From Falsihalocynthiibacter halioticoli (GTDB taxonomy: Bacteria > Pseudomonadota > Alphaproteobacteria > Rhodobacterales > Rhodobacteraceae), in assembly GCF_025802015.1 (NCBI RefSeq), contig NZ_JAOYFC010000004.1, positions 1-64,000 on the forward strand: 64,000 bases of DNA, written 5' to 3'. Under the pieces are notes generated by a model, which ran no database searches, was not told the DNA's origin, and saw only the letters and a program-made list of their open reading frames with translations. The position numbers and the translations under genes were made by a program. Within the stretch, counting starts at the first letter, position 1. Each line of letters starts with the position of its first letter. Shown here piece by piece: positions 36,039-43,976 of this stretch.

Positions 36039-37445
36039 ATGACAGATAATAGCAAACAAAAATCTCGGAAAGCGAAGTCCGGCCTAGACCGCCGAGAAGT
36101 CCTTTTTAGCGGCGCAGGTGTGGCTGCTCTCGGAGCAATGGGAGGCTTTGTCTTCGGTGGCCTGAGCCCGACACGTGCAGCAGCGCAGACGAGCGAACCA
36201 TTCATTCAGCCGATCACCGAACGCACAACACCAATTTCAAAGGCGAAAGAACCGCTTCCATACGACGTGGCAAAGGAAGTACGTGCTCGTTTCAGCGTGC
36301 CCAACTGGCAATCCGCTGGGGATGACGGCGTTTATGTCAACATGCATTTCCCGTCGTTCAAGCCAACCGATATTGCGATGCCAAGCCATCCGCCACGTGA
36401 GTTGGAACGCGACATTCAACCTCAGCTGAAAGACCTGACCTTCACTCGGGAAGACGGATCGCAATCCGATACGCTTGATGGATATGTCTATGGCGAAAAT
36501 CGGACGCAGGCGCTCTTGATGGCGCATAAAGGGAAAATTGTTTACGAAGCCTATCCTGGTATGAACCCATGGGATTACCACATTTGGATGTCCGCCTCGA
36601 AGACTTGCGTCGGTACGCTTTGCATCATCCTTGAGCGCGAAGGTCTTCTCGATCTCGAAGCGCCAATTTCTGATTATGCGACCGAACTTGCCGGCACGGC
36701 TTGGGATATGGTTTCCGTTCGCAATGCATTGAACATGGCGTCTGGTCTTGATGTTGAAGAAACAACCGAAGCGTTCCTTGACCCGAACAGCTGGATCGAG
36801 AAGTTCTTCGCATCTCTGTTTGGTGGCGACGGGAATGCATGGATTGAAATTCTCCAGTCCGTGAAGCCTCTCGACGGCGAAAAGCCGGGTGATCATTTCC
36901 GCTATTCAACCTCGATCACACAGGCGCTTGTTTTGGCGCTCCAAAGTGCTTCAAACCTGAAATACGTGGATCTCTTTAATGATCGGATCTGGTCCAAAAT
37001 CGGTGTCAAAAACCAGTACATGGTTGGATTGGCATCAGACGGCACCGCAGTCGGTGGCGGTCTGAATATGACCACGCCAGAAGACATGCTGCGTTACGCG
37101 ATGATCTTCACGCCAAGCTGGAACGTCGTATCCACGGAGCGGATTATTAGCGACGATCTGTTGCGGCGCATCCAGACACTGGGCGATCCAGCAGCCTATA
37201 AAGGCAGCACCGAAGAAGGTTATCACGCACAGTGGTTCGGCGAGAGCGGCGAACGCAACTCTGCGCAGTGGGACGTTGTCTTTGCCGATGGCGCCATGTT
37301 CAAGCACGGTAACATGCACCAAGGTATCTACAGCGACCCAGCCAGAGATTTCTGTGGGATGATCTTCTCTACAACGCCAAATGATCAGCCGGACTACACG
37401 CCGGGTTACCTCCGCGCTGCAGCTAAAATGCTGGCAGGTGGCTAA
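36039..37445 (+). CDS. Tat-exported serine hydrolase, beta-lactamase / NylB-like
   Basis: A 468-residue protein with a twin-arginine signal (LDRREVLFSGAGVAAL) and AGAGGTCAAC before the ATG. The penicillin-binding / class C beta-lactamase fold is indicated by WMSASKTCVG (S185-x-x-K188, nucleophile and base) and RYSTSITQAL (Tyr289 of the Y-x-N/T motif), followed by a GGGLNMTTPEDMLRYAMIF helix. In 6-aminohexanoate-oligomer hydrolase (NylB) the same S-x-x-K and Tyr do amide hydrolysis. Esterase activity is equally possible. It is flanked by exported amidohydrolases. Confidence 0.83.
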   Translation: MTDNSKQKSRKAKSGLDRREVLFSGAGVAALGAMGGFVFGGLSPTRAAAQTSEPFIQPITERTTPISKAKEPLPYDVAKEVRARFSVPNWQSAGDDGVYVNMHFPSFKPTDIAMPSHPPRELERDIQPQLKDLTFTREDGSQSDTLDGYVYGENRTQALLMAHKGKIVYEAYPGMNPWDYHIWMSASKTCVGTLCIILEREGLLDLEAPISDYATELAGTAWDMVSVRNALNMASGLDVEETTEAFLDPNSWIEKFFASLFGGDGNAWIEILQSVKPLDGEKPGDHFRYSTSITQALVLALQSASNLKYVDLFNDRIWSKIGVKNQYMVGLASDGTAVGGGLNMTTPEDMLRYAMIFTPSWNVVSTERIISDDLLRRIQTLGDPAAYKGSTEEGYHAQWFGESGERNSAQWDVVFADGAMFKHGNMHQGIYSDPARDFCGMIFSTTPNDQPDYTPGYLRAAAKMLAGG

Positions 37446-37643
37446 GCACTAAAGCTTGGAGTGGCGGCGCATCGTCTTCGCCACTCTAACGCATCAGGTG
37501 GGTTGCTGGGCATATCAATGCGCCCCTAAGTTGCGCGTCTGAAATTAAATTCAATTGAAATTTTCTTGAGGGTGCCCATACTGGCGCACATAAAATGAAG
37601 CGTTTTAACCTCAAGACCAAGAAACAAACAAAGGATTAAAGAC

Positions 37644-38033
37644 ATGCAAGAAACCATCGGATTCTTCGATATTATCTGGTCCATATTCTGGCTGTTCCTC
37701 ATGGTGGCCTGGTTCTGGGTCATGATTGGCGTTGTCACTGACGTTTTCAGATCACGTGATTTGAACGGATTTGCAAAGGCAGCGTGGGTTGCATTTGTCA
37801 TCCTCATCCCGTGGCTTGGCGTCCTCTGCTATGTTCTTATTCGTGGCGACAAGATGAACGAACACCGCGCCCAAACACTGGCCGAAATCGAGGACTCGCA
37901 GCGCGACTATATCCGCTCTGTCGCTCAGGTTTCTGCGGCTGACGAGCTTGAAAAGCTGGGTGCGCTAAAGGAAAAAGGCGTTATTTCCGAAGAAGAATTC
38001 AACGCGCAGAAGGCAAAAATCCTATCTGCTTAG
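37644..38033 (+). CDS. PLDc_N and SHOCT domain membrane protein
   Basis: A 129-residue protein. Two helices with the phospholipase-D nuclease N-terminal pattern (WVMIGVVTDVFRSRDL, AFVILIPWLGVLCYVLIRG) are followed by a charged linker and a C-terminal SHOCT motif (LEKLGALKEKGVISEEEFNAQKAKIL). SHOCT regions are short helical oligomerisation or tethering elements. AAAGGA precedes the ATG and an intrinsic terminator follows at 38097, so it is a single-gene unit. Confidence 0.83.
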   Translation: MQETIGFFDIIWSIFWLFLMVAWFWVMIGVVTDVFRSRDLNGFAKAAWVAFVILIPWLGVLCYVLIRGDKMNEHRAQTLAEIEDSQRDYIRSVAQVSAADELEKLGALKEKGVISEEEFNAQKAKILSA

Positions 38034-38096
38034 TAGCGAGATTGGATGCTAAGCCACGATAGCTTCATTCTATTGGTGCTTAGGACTAGTTTACTG

Positions 38097-38128
38097 AAAG
38101 GCCTTGCTTCCGAGCGGGGCCTTTTTTT
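38097..38128 (+). terminator. intrinsic terminator after the SHOCT gene
   Basis: AAAGGCC (38097-38103) pairs with GGCCTTT (38118-38124) and runs into a seven-base T tract. It separates the plus-strand SHOCT gene from the converging permease gene. Confidence 0.85.
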
Positions 38129-38136
38129 AATGAGTC

Positions 38137-39192
38137 TTAATGGTGCTCATCAATTTCGCCATCGCGAGAGAGCAAGATCGCAAGCCATCGCAAATTCGGA
38201 ACTTCGGACGCGATAACCATCACGATGACTGTCAAAGGGACGGCAAGGAACGCCCCCAGTCCGCCCCATAACAGCGACCAGAAAACCAGCGAAACTGTGA
38301 TGACGAAGGTACTCATATTCAAAGATCTACCCTGCATCATGGGTGTGAGAACGTTGCTGATTAATTGATCGGCGCCACCATAGATGACGATGACAGCAGC
38401 CAAAGGCCACAAGCTGTCGAACTGCACAAGGGCGACAAGCGAAGGGAGCAAGATGCCGATGAAAGCGCCAATATTTGGAATAAACCCGACGACGAAAATA
38501 TTGATCGCGAGGAACGCAGCGAAGTCGAGACCGATGGCGCGGAATACAACGTATGCAACTGCGCCACTTAATAGGCTCGTCGTGGCATTGACCCACATGT
38601 AGTCTTTAATTCCATCCGCTGCCCGCCGAAGGATCACGGCAAGGTCCGCTCCTTCGGGATCGGACGAAGACAGCAGGGCGATTTTCTTTGTCCAGTTTGT
38701 TCGCTCTGCGATAAGAAACACGAAATATAGTGTCAGCAAGGCGACTTGGGCGACACTTCCCAAAAGGCCATTTGCGAGGAACATGACCAATGTTCCCACT
38801 TGCAGTTTGTCGGCTGCTTGCTCAATCGCTTCCACACCACGAACGCCAATAATGGCCTCGAGACTCACGAGAAGTTCGCCAAGACGCACCTGAAACTTTG
38901 GGAACGAGTCGATGATTTCTTCGGCAGCCGCGGATGAGACCAAAGCGAATAACCAAATCGCGATGATAAATATCACCGCCGCAAGAAACCGTGCTTTCCA
39001 ACCTGAAACGGATTTCCCAAAGATCGAAACCTTTGCAAGTCTGTCCGTAAAGGCAGTTGCAAGAACAAAAATAAGAAACGCGACCGCTAGAAGCTTCAGC
39101 AGGTCGCGACCGAACCACAGCAAAGCAATAATGAACGGGACCCCGACTATGATCTTGAACCAATCAGGTGCAACGGCCTGCTGTGATTTCAT
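38137..39192 (-). CDS. AI-2E family transporter (PerM/TqsA-like)
   Basis: A 351-residue protein with about eight hydrophobic helices and a central amphipathic region, the architecture of the AI-2 exporter / PerM family. Landmarks are LRRAADGIKDYMWVNATTSL, FVVGFIPNIGAFIGILLP and QLISNVLTPMMQGRSLNMS. The family includes quorum-signal exporters and Na+/H+ antiporters, so the substrate is open. ATG 39192 with GGGAT upstream was preferred to the frame's first start 29 codons earlier. Confidence 0.87.
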   Translation of the reverse strand: MKSQQAVAPDWFKIIVGVPFIIALLWFGRDLLKLLAVAFLIFVLATAFTDRLAKVSIFGKSVSGWKARFLAAVIFIIAIWLFALVSSAAAEEIIDSFPKFQVRLGELLVSLEAIIGVRGVEAIEQAADKLQVGTLVMFLANGLLGSVAQVALLTLYFVFLIAERTNWTKKIALLSSSDPEGADLAVILRRAADGIKDYMWVNATTSLLSGAVAYVVFRAIGLDFAAFLAINIFVVGFIPNIGAFIGILLPSLVALVQFDSLWPLAAVIVIYGGADQLISNVLTPMMQGRSLNMSTFVITVSLVFWSLLWGGLGAFLAVPLTVIVMVIASEVPNLRWLAILLSRDGEIDEHH

Positions 39193-39443
39193 TTTTCTTA
39201 TCCCAGTGATTTCGGCGCGCGCATTTCCGCAAAGTTGAAACAACATTAGAAAACGAAATCTCAGCGCGCAAGCACCCACTGCTTTGGTTATGGCGCGCCG
39301 ATTTCGCGGAGCCTCGTATATCGGCCGTTCAACGAAAATGCCTACTTCTAAAGGTCGTTTTTAGTTGAATGGAGACGGCGTATCTCGCAAACTTCAATTA
39401 TTTAATGCGTCTCAATCTACTAAGTGATCAAGGAGATTAAGTT

Positions 39444-41282
39444 ATGCGTATAGTTCATAGATTTATGACTCTGACGAGTTTCGCACTTTCAGCAGGAGCA
39501 GTCAGCGCTCAGGATATTGCCGACAGTATTTATATGGGCGGCCCCATTCTTACGATTAACGATGAACAGCCGAACGCCGAGGCTGTTGCCGTAAAAGATG
39601 GCCGCGTGCTTGCAGTGGGCTCGCTTGCTGACCTGATGGAGCATCAGGGGGACTCTACGGAAGTCTTTGATCTTGAGGGGCGCGCCATGCTTCCAGGATT
39701 TGTCGATAGCCATGGCCATGTGGTGTTTGGAGGACTTCAGGCGCTTTCCGCAAACCTGCTCGCACCGCCCGATGGCGAGGTTACAGATATTGCAAGCCTG
39801 CAGCAGACACTGCGCGACTGGGTTGAAGAAAACAGTGAGGTTGTGGAAAAGGCCGGCGTTATCATCGGGTTCGGTTACGACAACGCACAGCTTGCGGAGG
39901 TGCGGCACCCGACTAGAGAAGATCTAGACGCGGTCTCTGAGGACCTGCCGATTATTATTGTTCACCAATCCGGCCACATTGGCGTGGCCAACTCCAAGGC
40001 GCTCGAAATCGTTGGATTTGACGCATCGTCGCCAGATCCGGCAGGGGGTGTGATTCAGCGCGCAAGCGACGGTTCCCCGAATGGTGTCCTTGAGGAGTAT
40101 GCGTTCTTTGGCGCTTTGGTGCCGATCCTTGCCCAGCTCGGTCCGGAAGCATTTGCTGAATTTGCCGTTGCTGGTGCTGAGCTCTGGGCGAGCTTTGGCT
40201 ATACAACCGGTCAGGATGGCCGATCTTCCGGTGAGGCCGTGGAAACATTGAAAGCTATGGCAAAAGAAGGACGTATTCCGATCGACGTTGTGGCATTTCC
40301 TGACGTTCTAGAAGCGCAGGATTATATCGGCGCGAATGTTTCGCAAGACTATGAGGATGGCATTCGAGTAGGTGGCTGTAAGCTCACCATCGACGGCTCA
40401 CCACAAGGCTTCACCGCGCTGCGTGATCGCCCATATTATAATCCAGTAGGCGACTATCCAGCAGGTTATAAAGGTTATGCTGCGGTCACCATGGAACAGG
40501 TTCAGGACGCCGTGGACTGGTGTTTCGAAAATGGCATCCAAATTCTGACTCATTCCAATGGTGAAGGCGCATCAGACATGCTGATCGCCGCTATTGGTTC
40601 TGCACAGGAGAAATATGGCGATCCGGGCAATCGGCCTGTCATGGTTCACGGACAATTCATGCGCGAAGACCAAGTAGACGCTTACAAGCGGTTGGGTGTT
40701 TTCTTGTCTGTCTTCCCAATGCACACCTTCTATTGGGGGGATTGGCACCGCGACCACACGGTGGGCCCAGTTAATGCCGATAACATTTCTCCGACAGGTT
40801 GGATTGTTGAGCGCGGCATGATGTTTGGTTCACACCACGATGCCCCCGTTGCTTTTCCGGATAGCATGAGAATTCTCGACGCAACCGTAACCAGACGGAC
40901 GCGTTCGGGTGACATCCTTGGACCACAGCAAAGAGTTGATGTCATGACAGCACTCAAAGCGCTAACCATCTGGCCTGCTTGGCAGCATTTCGAAGAAGAT
41001 GACAAAGGCTCAATTGAAGTCGGAAAGATTGCTGATTTCGTTTTGCTTTCGGATGATCCAACAGCCGTTGATCCGGAAACCTTGGACGAACTGCAGGTAA
41101 TGGTCACAATCAAAGACAACGAAGTGATTTACGAAGCAGACGACTCGATCAAGAAAGGCGAGATGCGATCATCGCCGTTCATGAGTGATCCGGTGACTGC
41201 ACACCGTTTTCTTCACGCGATGTATCAGGCAACCGGCGTAGAAAAACCATGGCTTCAAGGCCTCACCGCTCGCTTTCGATAA
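39444..41282 (+). CDS. Sec-exported metal-dependent amidohydrolase (YtcJ-like)
   Basis: A 612-residue amidohydrolase family 3 protein with a Sec signal peptide (TLTSFALSAGAVSAQ). The metal site is GFVDSHGHVVF (His90, His92), followed by IIIVHQSGHIGVANS, GCKLTIDGSPQGFTAL, ILTHSNGEGASDML and MFGSHHDAPVAFP, and the terminal GSIEVGKIADFVLLSDDP. AAGGAG precedes the ATG. It is a paralogue of the Tat-exported enzyme at 33716, with a complete HxH first motif and a different export route. A strong terminator follows. Confidence 0.87.
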   Translation: MRIVHRFMTLTSFALSAGAVSAQDIADSIYMGGPILTINDEQPNAEAVAVKDGRVLAVGSLADLMEHQGDSTEVFDLEGRAMLPGFVDSHGHVVFGGLQALSANLLAPPDGEVTDIASLQQTLRDWVEENSEVVEKAGVIIGFGYDNAQLAEVRHPTREDLDAVSEDLPIIIVHQSGHIGVANSKALEIVGFDASSPDPAGGVIQRASDGSPNGVLEEYAFFGALVPILAQLGPEAFAEFAVAGAELWASFGYTTGQDGRSSGEAVETLKAMAKEGRIPIDVVAFPDVLEAQDYIGANVSQDYEDGIRVGGCKLTIDGSPQGFTALRDRPYYNPVGDYPAGYKGYAAVTMEQVQDAVDWCFENGIQILTHSNGEGASDMLIAAIGSAQEKYGDPGNRPVMVHGQFMREDQVDAYKRLGVFLSVFPMHTFYWGDWHRDHTVGPVNADNISPTGWIVERGMMFGSHHDAPVAFPDSMRILDATVTRRTRSGDILGPQQRVDVMTALKALTIWPAWQHFEEDDKGSIEVGKIADFVLLSDDPTAVDPETLDELQVMVTIKDNEVIYEADDSIKKGEMRSSPFMSDPVTAHRFLHAMYQATGVEKPWLQGLTARFR

Positions 41283-41341
41283 GTCTGGCGGGCGCTTTGA
41301 GCTCTGATTGGTAAAATGCCTTTGTGGCCAAAACTGTGAGG

Positions 41342-41365
41342 AAGGCCGGACAAACGTCCGGCCTT
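41342..41365 (+). terminator. intrinsic-type hairpin between convergent genes
   Basis: AAGGCCGGAC (41342-41351) and GTCCGGCCTT (41356-41365) form a perfect ten-base stem with a four-base loop. The T tract is short (TTTCGCTT). It lies just after the amidohydrolase and five bases beyond the stop of the converging beta-propeller gene, so it may serve both. Confidence 0.75.
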
Positions 41366-41370
41366 TCGCT

Positions 41371-42216
41371 TCATTTGATGCTGTATTGAACAAGTAGCGA
41401 GTGCACTCCGTCATCGTTTAGTATGAACAAAGACGTGCCGTCCGGAGAGAGGGCTACGCCCTCGGCGTTATCAAGATGATGAGTGCGGTCACCGTCGCGC
41501 CAAGTTAGCTCGTTTGAAATGACTTCCTTGCTGTCATTCGCCAAAAAATGAACCGATTTTCCTGTGTCGCTTACAATCCACAAGCCGTTTCTTCGGCTGT
41601 CAAATGCAAGGCCGGATACATCCTCTTTATGCGGTAGAACTTTGCTTAAATCGCGAGTTTTGACGACGCGGTCAAGCTCGGGCGTCATCTCGATTAACAG
41701 ACTTGGCTTGTCCTCTTTGATAAGAAAAACCGAGCTGGTTTCTGGGTCAACTGTAATGCCTTCTAGCCCGTTGTCCGTATCTCGGAGGTGTTTGGCTATG
41801 CTCTTGAAGACAGGTAAATCGCCAATATCTATGGTCGCTGCATCGTGTGGATGTGAAATAGAAAACGCGACGACGGAAGCCGTACGTTCCGAAACAACCA
41901 GTAGCTTTTCAGAACCCGCTGCAACGGCAACACCTTCCAAATCCTTCACCTGAGGTCCGAGGTTATGGAAAGCAGAGAGGTCGCCGCTTGCAATGTCCAA
42001 ACGAAAGACGGTCGGCGTGTTGTCTGAAACAATCCAAAACGCGCCGCCGTCGGGATCAAGGGCCAATCCCGATGGCTCTGTCAGGTCAATTTCTGGTTGG
42101 TACAACTTCAGGTGGGAGACATATTCAAGCTCAAGCTCAAGCTCAAGCTCAAGCGCGGCTACGGGCGACGCTGCAAGTCCAGAAGCCAAAGCTAAAGCCA
42201 GAACGCGCTTAGGCAA
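41371..42216 (-). CDS. exported SdiA-regulated-type beta-propeller protein
   Basis: A 281-residue protein starting at TTG 42216, with AAAGG eight bases upstream and a good signal peptide (PKRVLALALASGLAASPVAA). A TTG at 42252 is the longer alternative. The mature part is a repeated beta-propeller like the SdiA-regulated / esterase-like family: EPSGLALDPDGGAFWIVSD, DLEGVAVAAGSEKLLVVSE, LEGITVDPETSSVFLIKED, VSGLAFDSRRNGLWIVSD, AEGVALSPDGTSLFILNDD. Just after the cleavage site is a LELELELELE run encoded by a six-base tandem repeat. It is the last gene of the five-gene exported operon and overlaps the preceding stop by eight bases. Confidence 0.8.
   Translation of the reverse strand: MPKRVLALALASGLAASPVAALELELELELEYVSHLKLYQPEIDLTEPSGLALDPDGGAFWIVSDNTPTVFRLDIASGDLSAFHNLGPQVKDLEGVAVAAGSEKLLVVSERTASVVAFSISHPHDAATIDIGDLPVFKSIAKHLRDTDNGLEGITVDPETSSVFLIKEDKPSLLIEMTPELDRVVKTRDLSKVLPHKEDVSGLAFDSRRNGLWIVSDTGKSVHFLANDSKEVISNELTWRDGDRTHHLDNAEGVALSPDGTSLFILNDDGVHSLLVQYSIK
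42125..42154 (+). repeat. hexanucleotide tandem repeat (TCAAGC)5 inside a gene
   Basis: Five exact copies of TCAAGC in tandem. On the coding (minus) strand they give alternating Leu and Glu right after the signal peptide of the beta-propeller protein. Copy-number change would alter length by two residues without breaking the frame. Confidence 0.95.
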
Positions 42217-42973
42217 TATACCAACCTTTCGCGCCGTGCCCTTCGTTTTCAAGCTCGTCGAGCGCCGAGGTGATTTGTTCTATCGCTTCGGCGTCGGCAT
42301 GAGAGAGTACGAATTGTATTACCGGCTTAAAGTCAGCTTTGCTTGTCGAGATGATCCGAAACCCTTTTCTGGAGAGGGCGGTTCGAACAGGAGTAATGGC
42401 CGCTCGCAACGCTTCATCATCCGCAAACTTCAACTCAATAGTCGTCGTTTTGCGAAAGGAAGCGAAGTAGAGGGTCAGAACGCTCGCAACCGTTGCAACA
42501 AGCGCCATGACGGGCAAGTTAAGGCCAACTGTGAGCCCAACCAGCGTGACCATGATCACAAGCGTTCCATCAATAAGCGTGTTTGATGACATCCGAAATC
42601 GGAAGAGGCTGCCGAGGCCAAAAATAACAAACCCGATTAGGAAGCCATGATGCACAACGAGAAAGCCAACAAGCATCCCGATTAATCCAAAGAGGTACAG
42701 ACTAGCCTGCACCCGCCACCCATGCGCTTCGTCGCGCATTGAGTTTGTGCGTGGATGAAACGCAAACGCAGATACAAGTATCAGAGTTTCGACCACTGCT
42801 AAAAAGAACTCAGAAATCTCTGCGGTATTCGAAATTTGGCGCCAACCAATATTTCGGATTGTCACCTCAGTTGGGAGAACCACTGTTCCGTCTGCTGCCT
42901 GTGCGATCGCCAGAGTCGGGAAAGTAATACAAAAGATGATCGCGCTGGCTAGGGAGAATGTACGTGTAATCAT
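42209..42973 (-). CDS. DUF4956/MgtC-like membrane protein
   Basis: A 254-residue protein with an N-terminal signal peptide (SAIIFCITFPTLAIAQA), four membrane helices and a soluble C-terminal domain. The segment GFVIFGLGSLFRFRMSSNTL followed by a hydrophobic helix resembles the conserved core of DUF4956 (..R.R...) and, less closely, MgtC/SapB. The C-terminal ~85 residues have a ferredoxin-like alternation (TIELKFADDEALRAAI, VIQFVLSHADAEAIEQI), as in ACT-like regulatory domains. It is 25 bases after the phosphoesterase gene and overlaps the next gene, in the middle of the exported-protein operon. Confidence 0.65.
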   Translation of the reverse strand: MITRTFSLASAIIFCITFPTLAIAQAADGTVVLPTEVTIRNIGWRQISNTAEISEFFLAVVETLILVSAFAFHPRTNSMRDEAHGWRVQASLYLFGLIGMLVGFLVVHHGFLIGFVIFGLGSLFRFRMSSNTLIDGTLVIMVTLVGLTVGLNLPVMALVATVASVLTLYFASFRKTTTIELKFADDEALRAAITPVRTALSRKGFRIISTSKADFKPVIQFVLSHADAEAIEQITSALDELENEGHGAKGWYIA

Positions 42974-42998
42974 TATGCGTGCGGCCTGTATTCTTTGT

Positions 42999-43976
42999 TC
43001 ATTTTTTCATCATTACGTCACCAGAAGGGACGGTATCAATTCGTCTGATAATGCGGTCGGGTGTGTTCAGGCGCTCTGGCAAAGTGCGCGTATCTATCAC
43101 AGTTGTGAAATCGGGCCCCTTGAGCGCGGAAACATGGATTGTCCCGTCGTTTTCGATTTCAAGAACTGTGAAGCTTTTCGGGCCAGGTTGATTTGTTCCG
43201 ATTAATCTTCGCGATCCTCCTCCCAGTTCCGCCTGTGAAACCACAGAGAAGGCATCGATTTGACCAGGATAATAGGCGTGATGATGGCCGGAAAGATAAA
43301 GATCGACGCCAATACCGTCGAGCAATTGCTCTAGCTCCGGATCTCCTATGATCTCCGGCAAGCGCTCAATCGTAAACGGCCAGAGAGGCAGGTGACTAAA
43401 AACGATCCGCGCTGGGCCAGCGCCATCGAAAACCGTGCTGAGCGCAGACATTTGAGCGCGGTCCAATTCACCAATTGTTGTTGCGTCAATCGAGACGATC
43501 CGCGCGGCTCCGATATCGAATGCATAGAAGAATGGGTAAGTGCCTGTTGCCGTGAAATTCAATTTCGGCATTTTCGATTTCCACTCGTCAGCATAGATGC
43601 GCCGCTCGGCTTCAAAACCTGAATAAGCTGATCCGTCGTGGTTCCCCGGAGTGACCGCAAGCGGAATACCCGCGCGTTCAAGCGGCTCCGTTACAACGTC
43701 ATGAAAGGCGCGCCACATGGCCCGAACCTGATTTTCCGAGAGCGCAGGCCGCCTTTGCCCTGCCACCATATCGCCGGTTGATAAAACAAGATCAGGATTC
43801 AGCGCGATAATCGCATCAATAGCTTTGTGAACATTGCTTGAATATTTGGTTGAGCCATAGGAGCCGTTCAGGTCCGAGATAACAACGATCCGGATGCTCT
43901 CGGCGCTTACCTGAACTGTGGCAAACGCCCAGAAAAGGATGCCTATGAGAAACTTAAAGCGCACCACAATCCACAA
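42999..43976 (-). CDS. exported calcineurin-like metallophosphoesterase
   Basis: A 325-residue protein with a Sec signal peptide (GILFWAFATVQVSA). The metallophosphoesterase motifs are in order: VVISDLNGSYGS (Asp35; the usual DxH is here DxN, Asn37), LVLSTGDM (Asp69), TPGNHDGS (Asn112, His113), IVFSHLPLW and LSGHHHAYYPG. The DxN in motif 1 is a substitution of one metal ligand. The substrate could be a phosphoprotein, nucleotide or phospholipid. Its first 23 bases overlap the end of the kinase-like gene, so the two are co-translated. Confidence 0.85.
   Translation of the reverse strand: MWIVVRFKFLIGILFWAFATVQVSAESIRIVVISDLNGSYGSTKYSSNVHKAIDAIIALNPDLVLSTGDMVAGQRRPALSENQVRAMWRAFHDVVTEPLERAGIPLAVTPGNHDGSAYSGFEAERRIYADEWKSKMPKLNFTATGTYPFFYAFDIGAARIVSIDATTIGELDRAQMSALSTVFDGAGPARIVFSHLPLWPFTIERLPEIIGDPELEQLLDGIGVDLYLSGHHHAYYPGQIDAFSVVSQAELGGGSRRLIGTNQPGPKSFTVLEIENDGTIHVSALKGPDFTTVIDTRTLPERLNTPDRIIRRIDTVPSGDVMMKK

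Noticed and set aside
38137..39192. Quorum-signal (AI-2) exporter as a firm call
   Set aside because: The family also contains ion antiporters and permeases of other kinds; no luxS or other AI-2 gene is in view.
42125..42154. Tandem repeat considered as a CRISPR or iteron array
   Set aside because: Repeats are six bases with no spacers and lie in frame inside a gene; they encode a Leu-Glu run.
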